The notes under the pieces: generated by a model
Seen by the model: the letters and a program-made list of their open reading frames with translations, nothing else
What the model was told of the DNA's origin: nothing
Database searches by the model: none
Assembly (NCBI RefSeq): GCF_002217985.1
Contig: NZ_BCMI01000022.1
Location: 1 to 41,816, forward strand
DNA length: 41,816 bases
Source: Secundilactobacillus pentosiphilus
GTDB taxonomy: Bacteria; Bacillota; Bacilli; Lactobacillales; Lactobacillaceae
Reading direction: 5' to 3'
Shown: positions 31,857 to 40,211 of the stretch, piece after piece
How the letters are laid out: each line of letters begins with the position of its first letter
Position numbering within the stretch: position 1 is the first letter of the stretch
Position numbers and translations under genes: made by a program

Positions 31857-32360
31857 TTGAATAACCGAAACTTTAAGTATCCAGATACTGCCGCCTATGA
31901 CAGTATCATGGCCTACTTCAAATCAAAAGATATTAAGCTTGAGGACATTGCTTCAATTACCTATAAAATGCAATTACAATTCATCCCCGAACTCAAGAAA
32001 GAAGAAGCCATGTCCGCCGTCATCGACGTCTTGCACAAGCGGGAAGTCATGAACAACGCCATGGTGGGAATTGCGCTTGACCAACTAGCAACTAAAAAGG
32101 AGCTGCCCGAACCGCTGCAAAGTATCGTCGAAAACGATGTCGGCGTCTTCGGTGTTGACGAACTGTTAGCCGAAGGGGGCATCTCTGGGATCTATGGTAA
32201 GATCGCCACCACTAATTTTGGCTACCTGGACCGCGAAAAGCACGGCATTTTAAAGCGCTTGGATACTGTTCAGGGTGAGGGCGTCAATACCTTCTTGGAT
32301 GACATTGTCGCCGCCATTGCCGCGGCCGCCGGAGCAAAACTAGCCCATAAATACGCTTAA
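31857..32360 (+). CDS. pgpA: Phosphatidylglycerophosphatase A family protein (YutG-like)
   Basis: A 167-aa protein. It matches the Firmicutes YutG/PgpA type from memory: LEDIASITYKMQLQFIPEL, VLHKREVMNNAMVGIALDQLA, VGVFGVDELLAEGGISGIYG, TTNFGYLDREKHGILKRLD and the C-terminal TFLDDIVAAIAAAAGAKLAH. PgpA dephosphorylates phosphatidylglycerophosphate to phosphatidylglycerol; this short Firmicutes type lacks the membrane helices of E. coli PgpA, so its exact reaction is less certain. The ATG at 31848 overlaps the RBS AAAGGATG; the TTG at 31857 has proper spacing and is preferred. It diverges from folB and ends in a good terminator. Confidence 0.85.
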   Translation: MNNRNFKYPDTAAYDSIMAYFKSKDIKLEDIASITYKMQLQFIPELKKEEAMSAVIDVLHKREVMNNAMVGIALDQLATKKELPEPLQSIVENDVGVFGVDELLAEGGISGIYGKIATTNFGYLDREKHGILKRLDTVQGEGVNTFLDDIVAAIAAAAGAKLAHKYA

Positions 32361-32399
32361 TGTGGTACGGCAACAGTTGATGGTTTTATTTGATTAAAC

Positions 32400-32452
32400 G
32401 GACTCTGATAAGGATTTCCCCCTTGCGGCATCCTTTATCAGAATCTTTTTTT
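32400..32452 (+). terminator. Terminator after pgpA
   Basis: ACTCTGATAAGGAT pairs with ATCCTTTATCAGAAT (one bulge) and is followed by eight T. Confidence 0.88.
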
Positions 32453-32611
32453 AGCCATTGCGTTATTTAGTCACAACCAGTATCTTATAGGAAGACGAAT
32501 TGGCCAACAGGCGTACGGATTAACCCGCAAAATGAATTGGCTTGTTTTGATGATAGCAGCCCGATTTTTTCATTTTGGGGTAATGAATTTGGTTTTCTAA
32601 AATTTTCTTTC

Positions 32612-32646
32612 AAAATCATGATTTTATATGAAAGCTTTTTTCATAT
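32612..32646. promoter_or_regulatory. Two adjacent palindromes upstream of zwf
   Basis: AAAATCATGATTTT is a perfect 14-bp palindrome (32612-32625). It is followed at once by ATATGAAA-N5-TTTCATAT (32626-32646). They lie about 90-120 bp upstream of a TATAAT (32731-32736) that is the likely zwf -10. They may be regulator sites; their function is unknown. The remaining 32453-32611 and 32647-32829 sequence holds no gene. Confidence 0.4.
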
Positions 32647-32829
32647 GGGTTTATAGCTCGTAATTTACTTGAACGGTGAACTTGTTTAAGAAACTTTTCT
32701 TAATACCCTTTATTTACGTTGAATTTGTTATATAATAATTCCGATACGAGTGGTCTAGACGATATCCTTTCACCTATGACACACTCGCCAATGACTACTT
32801 TACCTCATAAAATTTAAGGAGTGACTGTA

Positions 32830-34302
32830 TTGGCTACAGAAAGAACTTCACTATTTATCTTCTTTGGCGGGACTGGTGACCTAGCTTACCGGAAACTTTA
32901 TCCTTCCATGTTTAACCTATATAAAAAGGGTACCTTAAGAGAACACTTTGGTGTTATTGGTACTTCTCGGGAAAAGTTAACCGATCAACAATTCCAAGAA
33001 AACGTACTTAAATCACTTGATGTCGCAAAGACTGATAAAGAAGCTCAAAAGTTCGTTTCACACTTTGTATACGAAGCACATGATGTCACTGACAAAGCAC
33101 ACTATCAAGTATTGAAAAAGCGTGCTGATGAATTAGATAAGACCTACAAGTTAAACGGCAACCGGATCTTCTACTTGTCACTTGCACCATCCTTCTTTGG
33201 TACCGTAGCTGGCTACTTAAAGACGGAAGGCTTGACTGACACTGAAGGTTTCGACCGTGTTGTTATTGAAAAGCCATTCGGCCGTGACTATGATTCAGCC
33301 CAACAATTAAACGATGCCTTAAGCAAGTCATTCGAAGAAAAGCAAATCTTCCGGATCGACCACTACTTAGGTAAAGAAATGATTCAAAACATTGAAGCCG
33401 TTCGCTTTGGTAACACCATCGTTGAATCCCTTTGGAACAACCGTTACATCGACAACATTCAAGTTACTTTGTCTGAAAAGCTGGGTGTTGAGGAACGTGC
33501 TTCATACTATGACAACTCTGGCGCTTTACGTGACATGGTTCAAAACCACATTATGCAAATTGTCAGCTTACTTGCCATGGAACAACCCGTTTCATTCACT
33601 GACGTTGATATCCGTGCTGAAAAAGTGAAGGCATTACGTTCACTTCGGGTTTACAACGTTGCTGAAGCTTCAACTAACTTTGTACGTGGTCAATATGGTG
33701 CCGGCGATAGCCAACGTGCCTACCGTGACGAGGACAATGTCCCACACGATTCAAACAACGATACCTTTGTTGCTGGTAAGTTATTATTTGATAACTACCG
33801 TTGGTCAGGCACCCCATTCTACATCCGGACTGGTAAGATGTTAGCTGACAAGTTCACCCGTGTGGACGTTGTCTTCAAGAAGCCATTGATTGACATCTTC
33901 TCATTCCCGCAAAACCAAAACGCACCATTGGAAGCTAACGTTTTGACAATGTACATCGAGCCACATGCTGGTTTTACACTACGTCTGAACGCTAAGACAA
34001 ACGGCCAAGGTTTCCAAACTGAACCAATCAATTTGGACTACTTCGTTGATGCCAAGGATTCAAAGGCTACTCCAGAACCATACGAACGTTTAATTCATGA
34101 TGTGATGAAGGGTGACGGTACCAACTTCTCTAGTTGGCAAGAAGTTTCCTACGCATGGCGCTTTGTGGATCAAATTCGCAAGGTTTGGGATCTGCAAAAG
34201 CCACAATTCCCTAACTACACCCCAGGTTCAATGGGTCCTGCAGCTGCTGACGAACTGATCCAACGTGACCACCGTCAATGGGTATACCGTTTAAACAAGT
34301 AA
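32830..34302 (+). CDS. zwf: Glucose-6-phosphate 1-dehydrogenase
   Basis: A 490-aa enzyme that oxidises glucose 6-phosphate to 6-phosphogluconolactone with NAD(P)+. It is the entry to the oxidative pentose phosphate/phosphoketolase pathway of heterofermenters. The nucleotide loop is FIFFGGTGDLAYRKLYP, and the active-site signature RIDHYLGKEMIQN carries the catalytic His. The C-terminal domain contains YIRTGK, the usual substrate-region segment. The longest frame opens with a GTG inside AAGGAGTG; the TTG at 32830, eight bases from AAGGAG, is the likely start. It is monocistronic, with its own terminator, although gnd follows 322 bp later. Confidence 0.97.
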   Translation: MATERTSLFIFFGGTGDLAYRKLYPSMFNLYKKGTLREHFGVIGTSREKLTDQQFQENVLKSLDVAKTDKEAQKFVSHFVYEAHDVTDKAHYQVLKKRADELDKTYKLNGNRIFYLSLAPSFFGTVAGYLKTEGLTDTEGFDRVVIEKPFGRDYDSAQQLNDALSKSFEEKQIFRIDHYLGKEMIQNIEAVRFGNTIVESLWNNRYIDNIQVTLSEKLGVEERASYYDNSGALRDMVQNHIMQIVSLLAMEQPVSFTDVDIRAEKVKALRSLRVYNVAEASTNFVRGQYGAGDSQRAYRDEDNVPHDSNNDTFVAGKLLFDNYRWSGTPFYIRTGKMLADKFTRVDVVFKKPLIDIFSFPQNQNAPLEANVLTMYIEPHAGFTLRLNAKTNGQGFQTEPINLDYFVDAKDSKATPEPYERLIHDVMKGDGTNFSSWQEVSYAWRFVDQIRKVWDLQKPQFPNYTPGSMGPAAADELIQRDHRQWVYRLNK

Positions 34303-34318
34303 TTCATTAAACTTAAAT

Positions 34319-34363
34319 TAAAAATGAGCCATCATTTCCAAAGTGGAATGGTGGCTCATTTTA
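34319..34363. terminator. Terminator after zwf
   Basis: AAAATGAGCCATCATTTCCA pairs with TGGAATGGTGGCTCATTTT, with one mismatch and a bulge, and has A/T tails on both sides. Confidence 0.9.
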
Positions 34364-34372
34364 GGTTTAACC

Positions 34373-34409
34373 GCGATATAAAAAAGCCGCTCTTTTCACA
34401 GTATATCGC
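34373..34409 (+). other. Hairpin between zwf and gnd
   Basis: GCGATATA pairs with TATATCGC around an inner AAAAG/CTTTT stem. It directly follows the zwf terminator; there is no T run, so its role is unclear. The remaining zwf-gnd spacer is AT-rich with no gene. Confidence 0.4.
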
Positions 34410-34552
34410 CAAACGGATCAACTGAATCCATATAACGAGCAATGAAAATTGTAAATTCTTATGTTAATATAAATGATTTAGAACCTATTTATTTCAATCT
34501 GCCATTAATTTGTTGAAAACTTATTTATTCTTTCTTAATTTAACACTGTTTC

Positions 34553-34581
34553 TTCACATTCCGATTGTGAAATGTTAAACT
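34553..34581 (+). promoter_or_regulatory. gnd promoter with an inverted repeat
   Basis: TTCACA, 17 nt, TAAACT with an upstream TGT. TTCACA-N7-TGTGAA (34553-34571) is an inverted repeat covering the -35 and spacer, a possible operator. Confidence 0.5.
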
Positions 34582-34624
34582 ACTATTGTGCTTCATCTAA
34601 TATTTCATTAAAGGAAGGTTTCTA

Positions 34625-36061
34625 ATGGCAGATAAATTAGCAAACATCGGTGTTGTCGGCATGGCTGTTATGGGTAAGAACTTAGCCCTTAACATTGAAA
34701 GCCGTGGCTACACTGTTGGTATTTATAACCGTACGGCTTCAAAGACTGACCAAGTGATGAAGGATCACAGTGATAAGAAATTGATCCCTAGTCACACAAT
34801 CGACAAGTTTGTGGATTCACTGGAAAAGCCTCGTCGTATTCTTTTAATGGTTAAAGCTGGTAAGCCAACTGATGCTGTTATCGACGAATTAATTCCATTG
34901 CTCGACAAGGGTGATGTTTTGATTGATGGTGGTAACACTAACTTCCACGATACAATGGCACGAAATGCAAAGCTGGATAAATCCGGCATCAACTTTATTG
35001 GTATGGGTGTTTCTGGTGGTGAACTTGGTGCTCTCCAAGGTCCTTCACTAATGCCTGGTGGCCAAAAAGAAGCTTATGATTTGGTTGCCCCAATCCTTGA
35101 AAAGATCTCGGCTAAGGCTGACCAAGATGGCAAGCCATGTGTTGCTTATATCGGCCCTAACGGTGCTGGTCACTACGTTAAAATGGTGCACAACGGTATC
35201 GAATACGGTGATGAGGAACTCATCGATGAAAGCTACAACATCATGCGGAACGTTTTAGGTGTTTCAGTTGATGATATGGCTGACATCTTTAAAGATTGGA
35301 ACAAAGGTGAACTTAACAGTTACTTAGTTGAGATCACTGCTGATATTTTATCCCGTAAGGATGACCTTGGCGACGACAAGACTAAGCCAATTGTTGACAT
35401 GATCTTAGATCGTGGTAACAACAAGGGTACTGGTAAGTGGAGTTCAGAAGACGCATTGAACGTCGAAGTCCCACAATCCGTTATCACCGAAGCCGTTTAC
35501 GCACGTTACATCTCAATGATGAAAGACGAACGTGTGACTGCTTCTAAGACCTTAGCTGCACCAAAGGCTGACGAAAAGATCGCTGACAAGAAGGAAATGG
35601 TTGAAAAGATTCGTCAAGCCCTTTACTTCAGTAAGATCATGAGTTACGCCCAAGGCTTTGAACAACTTCGGTTTGCTTCAGAAGCTTACGACTGGAACTT
35701 ACAATTTGGTCAATTAGCACAAATCTGGCGTGCCGGCTGCATCATCCGTGCACAATTCCTGCAAAACATCACTGATGCTTACGACAAGAAACCTGATTTG
35801 ACTAACTTACTGTTGGACGACTACTTCAAAGACATCGCTGCGAAGTATCAAGAATCAACCCGTGAAGTTGTTGCTTTAGCTGTTAAGATGGGTGTTCCAG
35901 TACCATCATTCAGTGCCGCAATTACTTACTACGATTCATACCGTTCAAAGGTATTGCCTGCTAACTTGTTGCAAGCACAACGAGACTACTTCGGTGCCCA
36001 CACTTACGAGCGTGTCGACCGCGATGGTATGTTCCACTACCCATGGTACGAAGAACAATAA
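34625..36061 (+). CDS. gnd: 6-phosphogluconate dehydrogenase, decarboxylating
   Basis: A 478-aa enzyme that oxidatively decarboxylates 6-phosphogluconate to ribulose 5-phosphate. The Rossmann loop [21 protein letters not shown] (residues 9-29), NADP-binding NRT, the catalytic [29 protein letters not shown], and the C-terminal family segment are all present, typical of the long GndA type. AAGGAAGG lies before the ATG. Together with zwf upstream it supplies the pathway leading to phosphoketolase; each gene has a promoter and terminator of its own. Codon use resembles highly expressed genes (for example frequent CGT, GGT, AAG), as in zwf. Confidence 0.98.
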   Translation: MADKLANIGVVGMAVMGKNLALNIESRGYTVGIYNRTASKTDQVMKDHSDKKLIPSHTIDKFVDSLEKPRRILLMVKAGKPTDAVIDELIPLLDKGDVLIDGGNTNFHDTMARNAKLDKSGINFIGMGVSGGELGALQGPSLMPGGQKEAYDLVAPILEKISAKADQDGKPCVAYIGPNGAGHYVKMVHNGIEYGDEELIDESYNIMRNVLGVSVDDMADIFKDWNKGELNSYLVEITADILSRKDDLGDDKTKPIVDMILDRGNNKGTGKWSSEDALNVEVPQSVITEAVYARYISMMKDERVTASKTLAAPKADEKIADKKEMVEKIRQALYFSKIMSYAQGFEQLRFASEAYDWNLQFGQLAQIWRAGCIIRAQFLQNITDAYDKKPDLTNLLLDDYFKDIAAKYQESTREVVALAVKMGVPVPSFSAAITYYDSYRSKVLPANLLQAQRDYFGAHTYERVDRDGMFHYPWYEEQ

Positions 36062-36090
36062 TAAAAACTTGGCGGTTTCTTAGCCAACTG

Positions 36091-36126
36091 AAAAGCGGAC
36101 GGTCGCAATTGACCGTCCGCTTTTTT
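36091..36126 (+). terminator. Terminator after gnd
   Basis: AAAAGCGGACGGTC, loop, GACCGTCCGCTTTTTT; a perfect 14-bp stem. The A-rich left side lets it work on the converging VanZ-like gene too. Confidence 0.93.
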
Positions 36127-36152
36127 ATTGATACCTGCATATCGTAAAGCTG

Positions 36153-36695
36153 TCACATCAAATTTCTAATTGAGAAGTAGTTAACAATTCGCCTAAATGG
36201 TGAACCCTCTAGCAGTAACACCAATAAATAGCCAATCACGACGCCACCAGCATTCGTCAGAATATCATTGATATCGATCCAACGAGACATTTGTAAGAAG
36301 GTGTCCAAGATAAATTGGGTACTTTCAATCCCAACGCCCATTAAAAAACCAGTAGCGATCATTTGACGCACATTGATCTTAAACAGCAATTTAAGGTAGA
36401 TTCCCATGGGTACCATCATTAAAATGTTGAGGTAAAAATCCATCTCGATCCCACGAAACGGGATTGGATTCGTTGGTGCATTGCCAACCCAAAACGGTTT
36501 CATGGTCGGCACATTGCCAAACGCATACGAAGTCGGCGTTAACGTCAAATAACCTACAATGGCAAGGTAAATACCAAAGGTCACTATGGTTATCAGTTGT
36601 CCGCCCGTTCTCTTCTGGCCAGTCAACACCCCTATTCCTATCATGATGATAAAAACGTAAGCGAGGTAGGGCAGCCATTGAGAATAATTTATCAT
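36153..36695 (-). CDS. VanZ-like family membrane protein
   Basis: A 180-aa integral membrane protein with about four or five helices. The VanZ-type features are the N-terminal helices, the YLTLTPTSYAFG-like segment after helix 2, the conserved N-P-I-P-F of TNPIPFRG followed by DFYLNILMMVPMGIYLKLLF, and GIESTQFILDTFLQMSRWIDINDILTNAGGVVIGY. VanZ proteins are linked to teicoplanin resistance in enterococci, but most homologues have no known function. AAGGAAGGG lies before the ATG. It stands alone, facing gnd. Confidence 0.9.
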   Translation of the reverse strand: MINYSQWLPYLAYVFIIMIGIGVLTGQKRTGGQLITIVTFGIYLAIVGYLTLTPTSYAFGNVPTMKPFWVGNAPTNPIPFRGIEMDFYLNILMMVPMGIYLKLLFKINVRQMIATGFLMGVGIESTQFILDTFLQMSRWIDINDILTNAGGVVIGYLLVLLLEGSPFRRIVNYFSIRNLM

Positions 36696-36781
36696 CCTAT
36701 CCCTTCCTTTGCCGTAATGATTCTACCCATCACTATAGGATAAGCGTTAACACTTTGGAAAGATAGGGCCATCAGCCGTGC

Positions 36782-37423
36782 TTAAAAGTTTTTTAATGCT
36801 TCCGAGATCGGGGTTTCACCAATGATAATGGGAATCGTTTTATTGCTGGTTTGCGGCTGCTCCAGGGTAGCTGCAATGGTACTAGCAACATCTTCTCGTG
36901 CGATTGAACCGCCCTCAATGCCGTCAGTACTAATTTTACCGGTTCCCTGGTCGAAGGTCAGCGTACCGGGTTCCACAATGGTGTAAGTTAAGTTCGTGCG
37001 GTGCCGCAGCCAATCATCGGCGTAAAATTTGGCGGCGTAATATGGCCGAATGGTTTTATTCCAACGATTTCGGTTCTCTGCCCACAGTGCGCTGACCATA
37101 ACATACCGTTTAACACCCGCAATTTGAGCTGCCTGCATGCTTTTAACGGCACCATCCAAATCAACCATCAGGGTCATGTCATCACCGGTTTTACCGCCAG
37201 ATCCAGCCGTAAAAATAACGGCCTCAAACCCGTCTAACGTCACAGCCAATTCTTCTGGGCTGCCGAGTAAGTCAACGTGAGCGGTTTTAATGTCGTGGTC
37301 TTCAAAAAAGGCAGCTTGTTCAGGCTTGCGAATTCCAGCAACAACTTCATTTCCCCGCTCACTCAAAAGCTGGCTGGTTAATCGCCCAACATGACCATTG
37401 GCCCCAATAACAAATACTTTCAT
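36782..37423 (-). CDS. NAD(P)H-binding reductase (atypical SDR, YwnB/NmrA-like)
   Basis: A 213-aa Rossmann-fold protein. The glycine-rich loop is VIGANGHVGRLTSQLL (5-20). Motifs of the atypical SDR5 group follow: IFTAGSGGKTGDDM in place of the usual NNAG-type segment, YVMVSALWAENRNRW, PYYAAKFYADDWLR (the Tyr-x3-Lys motif is present as YAAK) and VEPGTLT. It may reduce a quinone or other small electrophile or be a regulator-like redox sensor; the substrate is unknown. GGAGGAAA lies before the ATG. It is monocistronic; a TATAAT is seen at about 37467-37472 on the minus strand, without a good -35. Confidence 0.88.
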   Translation of the reverse strand: MKVFVIGANGHVGRLTSQLLSERGNEVVAGIRKPEQAAFFEDHDIKTAHVDLLGSPEELAVTLDGFEAVIFTAGSGGKTGDDMTLMVDLDGAVKSMQAAQIAGVKRYVMVSALWAENRNRWNKTIRPYYAAKFYADDWLRHRTNLTYTIVEPGTLTFDQGTGKISTDGIEGGSIAREDVASTIAATLEQPQTSNKTIPIIIGETPISEALKNF

Positions 37424-37578
37424 AAAAATTTCCTCCGTTTAAACTGCTAGACTTATAATGTTCAATTATACCTATCCCGAGTGCCAAGCGCCATTATCTC
37501 ACCTCGAGCTGTTTGAAACAACGTTGGTCTGTCCTAATGGCCGTTAAGCAAGCGCCGCTATCTATCTGAGCGTTTTTA

Positions 37579-37619
37579 CAAAAAAACCGGTGAATCCGTT
37601 TTTACGGGGTTCATCGGTT
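37579..37619 (-). terminator. Terminator of the 116-aa hypothetical gene
   Basis: On the minus strand AACCGATGAACCCCGT and ACGGATTCACCGGTT form an interrupted stem ending in seven T. Confidence 0.88.
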
Positions 37620-37639
37620 GGGGGTATTAAGCGATCAAG

Positions 37640-37990
37640 TTACAGACCCTTTGAAATTTCGTCGTACTTTTTCTGATACCATTCATCATATGATTGATCA
37701 GCCATGACGCCATTTTCCATGAACGGTTGATCAAGTGAGGAAATGATCCGTTGCAACAATTCACCATCATTTTGATACAGATACTCCCGCAGCTGCTCTG
37801 GGTGGAAATGAGCGTTTTGCTGAATATCATGATTAATTTGTTCAATTTCGTATTGAATAGGGTAATCAGTTAAGATTTCGAGACTCTTGTTGGCATATTT
37901 TCTAAGATAAAAATCAATAAAATCATGGGTGGCACGGGACTTAGCTTCGTCACTCAATTGATCAAATAAAACAACGCCTGGTTGTAGCAC
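37640..37990 (-). CDS. Hypothetical protein
   Basis: A 116-aa cytoplasmic protein without a family I recognise. It is helical and rich in charged and aromatic residues (DEAKSRATHDFIDFYLRKY, then YEIEQINHDIQQNAHFHPEQLREYL), with no membrane segment. AAGGAG is eight bases before a GTG at 37990; an earlier GTG in the same frame overlaps the RBS. Its gene stands alone between the SDR gene and the threonine aldolase gene and has its own terminator. Function is unknown. Confidence 0.75.
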   Translation of the reverse strand: MLQPGVVLFDQLSDEAKSRATHDFIDFYLRKYANKSLEILTDYPIQYEIEQINHDIQQNAHFHPEQLREYLYQNDGELLQRIISSLDQPFMENGVMADQSYDEWYQKKYDEISKGL

Positions 37991-38221
37991 AAAGATCACT
38001 CCTTAATTAATAAAAGCTTTTACGTTTTATTCCGCATTATAATTATAGTTCTTTTAGACTCTTTTTGTAAGGGAAGCGCTGTGTGATCCCAACGAAAATG
38101 GGGCATAACGCTAACGGCTTTCAACATTTAACGATTTGAGCTAACAGTTACACGCAATATTGCTCCGAAAATAGCGTAAAATAAAAGCAGTCCTAATTAT
38201 GCACTGGAAAAGAGGAAGAAT

Positions 38222-39247
38222 ATGTTACCTTTTGCAAATGATTATTCACGCGGAGCCCATCCTAAAGTGCTGCAAGCCTTAGTGGATACTAACATGGATG
38301 CACAGCCAGGATACGGACAAGACAAGTATACGAAACAAGCTGCCCAAAAGATTCAGGCTGCTTGTCAGCTGCCGGATGCTGAGGTCTTTTTCATATCTGG
38401 TGGCCTTCAGACCAACCAAGTCGTTATTTCAAATTTATTAGACGGTGACGAAGGTGTTTTGGCAGCCGATTCTGGTCACATTAACTTTCACGAGGCAGGT
38501 TCAATTGAATATACCGGACATAAAGTGCTCACCATTCCGGGAGTCGAAGGTAAGGTAACTGCAGCGAACCTGCAGGCCTATCTGGACGATTGGAAAGCCG
38601 ACGAAAATCACGGTCAAATGGTAGCGCCTGGAATCGTGTACATTTCAAATGCGACAGAAATCGGCACCCTCTATAACAAACAAGAACTGGCTGCCCTTTC
38701 CCAAGTATGTCACGCTAACCACCTGCCATTATTTATGGATGGTGCTCGCTTAGGGTACGCTTTGATGAGCCCGGAAAACGATTTGAGTTTGCCTGATATT
38801 GCTAAGTATTGTGACGTTTTCTATATCGGTGGGACTAAGGTCGGCGCGTTAGCCGGTGAAGCAGTCGTCTTTACCAAGCACAACGTTCCGAAACGCTTCC
38901 CAACCAAGTTTAAGCGACAAGGTGCAATGTTAGCTAAGGGTCGGCTCATTGGCGTACAATTTATAGCCTTATTCACAGATAACCTGTATTTCAAGATCAG
39001 CCAGCATGCGATTGATCTGGCAATGAAACTAAAACAAGCCCTCAAGAACAAGGGTTATCAACTGCTGATTGATTCACCCACTAACCAGCAGTTTATTGTG
39101 GTTGATAACGATCAACTGGCGGCGTTAAAAAAACGAGTCGCACTTTCCTTCTGGGAAAATATCGATAGTACGCACACAGCGATTCGCTTAGTCACCAGCT
39201 GGTCAACAACAGAGGATGAAGTGGATGCGTTAATTGCGTTATTATAG
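38222..39247 (+). CDS. ltaE: Low-specificity L-threonine aldolase (beta-eliminating lyase family)
   Basis: A 341-aa cytoplasmic PLP enzyme that splits L-threonine or allo-threonine into glycine and acetaldehyde. The fold-type I motifs are FANDYSRGAHPKVLQAL, VFFISGGLQTNQVVI, a stacking-residue region DSGHINFHEAGSIE, the PLP-phenol site FMDGARLGYAL, and the Schiff-base lysine in YIGGTKVGALAGE. The first residues differ from the E. coli LtaE type (F-x-S-D-x-x) but match the Firmicutes group. AGAGGAAG lies five bases before the ATG. It stands alone. The acetaldehyde it makes could feed AdhE; a beta-eliminating role on another amino acid cannot be excluded. Confidence 0.92.
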   Translation: MLPFANDYSRGAHPKVLQALVDTNMDAQPGYGQDKYTKQAAQKIQAACQLPDAEVFFISGGLQTNQVVISNLLDGDEGVLAADSGHINFHEAGSIEYTGHKVLTIPGVEGKVTAANLQAYLDDWKADENHGQMVAPGIVYISNATEIGTLYNKQELAALSQVCHANHLPLFMDGARLGYALMSPENDLSLPDIAKYCDVFYIGGTKVGALAGEAVVFTKHNVPKRFPTKFKRQGAMLAKGRLIGVQFIALFTDNLYFKISQHAIDLAMKLKQALKNKGYQLLIDSPTNQQFIVVDNDQLAALKKRVALSFWENIDSTHTAIRLVTSWSTTEDEVDALIALL

Positions 39248-39287
39248 CATTTGCTAATGAGTAATTGCCCAAATTAACGGTAACCAC

Positions 39288-39316
39288 TTGCAAATTTTCA
39301 AAGAACCTTGTATACT
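39288..39316 (+). promoter_or_regulatory. Promoter of the M-box transcript
   Basis: TTGCAA, exactly 17 nt, TATACT, ending 15 nt before the aptamer. Confidence 0.8.
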
Positions 39317-39330
39317 GAAGATTGGAAATA

Positions 39331-39490
39331 GAATAAGCCGTTAGGTGAGGCTCCTATACGGAAAACGCTACTGCTCAGAAACGTCGAAAAACGCCAATGA
39401 GTCAGCTGTCCGAGTTAAAAAAAGGCTCGGTCTAATGTGGCTGTTATCCATTAACTACGCCGTATAGTGCTAAAGCTCAACGATTGGCGA
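39331..39490 (+). ncRNA. M-box (ykoK) magnesium riboswitch
   Basis: The conserved M-box segments appear in order: GTTAGGTGAGGCTCCTATA, ACGCTACTGC, GAAACGTCGAAAAACGCCAA, GTCAGC, and CCGTATAGTGCTAAAGCTC followed by ACGATTGG. CTATACGG (39354-39361) pairs with CCGTATAG (39460-39467), the P2-type stem. At high Mg2+ M-boxes favour the downstream terminator, shutting off a Mg2+ transporter gene. Here no such gene follows. Confidence 0.95.
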
Positions 39491-39529
39491 GACAACCTTT
39501 TATGGGTTATTTAAGTGTGTAGATCAATG

Positions 39530-39560
39530 CGCTCAGTCAATTGTTGGCTGAGCGTTTTTT
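39530..39560 (+). terminator. Riboswitch-controlled terminator
   Basis: CGCTCAGTCAA pairs with TTGGCTGAGCG (one U-G) across TTG, followed by six T. Standard position for the M-box expression platform. Confidence 0.92.
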
Positions 39561-39599
39561 ACCCCTAACGCATGCCAATCACAACTGGAGGTGAGTAAT

Positions 39600-39695
39600 A
39601 TGACAACAGAAACATATGATCCTGGATCGCAGTCTCATCACGCGTGTCAGGGAAAGCGGGCTGTCATAGCTCATCTTCACGGTAGAAATCGGTAA
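39600..39695 (+). CDS. 31-aa ORF behind the M-box (possible remnant)
   Basis: An ORF with an excellent ribosome site (GGAGG, eight bases before ATG) starts TTETYDPGSQSHH and stops at TAA after 31 codons. I do not recognise it. It occupies the place of the Mg2+ transporter gene normally controlled by this riboswitch, so it may be the truncated start of such a gene, or a real small protein. Codons downstream of the stop give no continuing frame. Confidence 0.45.
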   Translation: MTTETYDPGSQSHHACQGKRAVIAHLHGRNR

Positions 39696-39699
39696 ATAA

Positions 39700-40140
39700 C
39701 TTCGATTCTCGAACTGTGTCAACTTACTTTCCCTGCCCTATATTTGGCGGTTTAAAATGATTGATAAATTGATTAAACACTGTATTTTTCTTCGTAATCA
39801 GCGTTGTTGCTGATTGTTAGCGAAGATCCTGAACGTATTCGGTAGTGTCATCAATTTATGATTCGATTGAATTGGGAAAGCAAGGGTTGGCTGTTCGAGT
39901 CTCGGTGCCCAAGTTGACCAGTTGACAGTGACGTGTCGATCAACTGAAATGTGCTTCACCATGCAGGGAACTGTGTGGGGAGATTTAACGCGGCTAATTT
40001 CCGCTACAAAGCGTAAGAACTTCATTCTAAAACGTCAACCATCATCATAAACCTTACTATAACGCTGGCGATTTTGTTAACGAAAATCACAAGTATAGCT
40101 TGATGGGAATCAACCTCACTTGCGAATTTCAACCAATTGA
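39700..40140. other. Non-coding or decayed region after the M-box
   Basis: No convincing gene. Seen: an inverted repeat CAGGGAAAG (39647-39655)/CTTTCCCTG; a hairpin with AATCAGC/GCTGATT inside CTTCG/CGAAG (39790-39825); and short frames with frequent stops. A minus-strand frame (39798-40025) lacks a ribosome site. The length and disrupted frames suit a deleted or decayed transporter gene. Confidence 0.5.
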
Positions 40141-40150
40141 GACAGCACCG

Positions 40151-40186
40151 AAAAAGCGCTCTGGTATTTTAACCAGAGCGCTTTTT
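40151..40186. terminator. Terminator of the symporter gene
   Basis: AAAAAGCGCTCTGGT pairs perfectly with ACCAGAGCGCTTTTT across a 6-nt loop. It can work in both directions. Confidence 0.93.
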
Positions 40187-40211
40187 AACGTATTTTTTTG
40201 AACGTTATCAA

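Noticed and set aside
37627-37845. 72-codon minus-strand frame overlapping the 116-aa hypothetical gene
   Set aside because: It is in another frame of a longer ORF that has a good RBS; this frame has none.
39798-40025. 75-codon minus-strand frame as a gene
   Set aside because: No ribosome-binding site, no family resemblance, and it lies in the disrupted stretch after the M-box.
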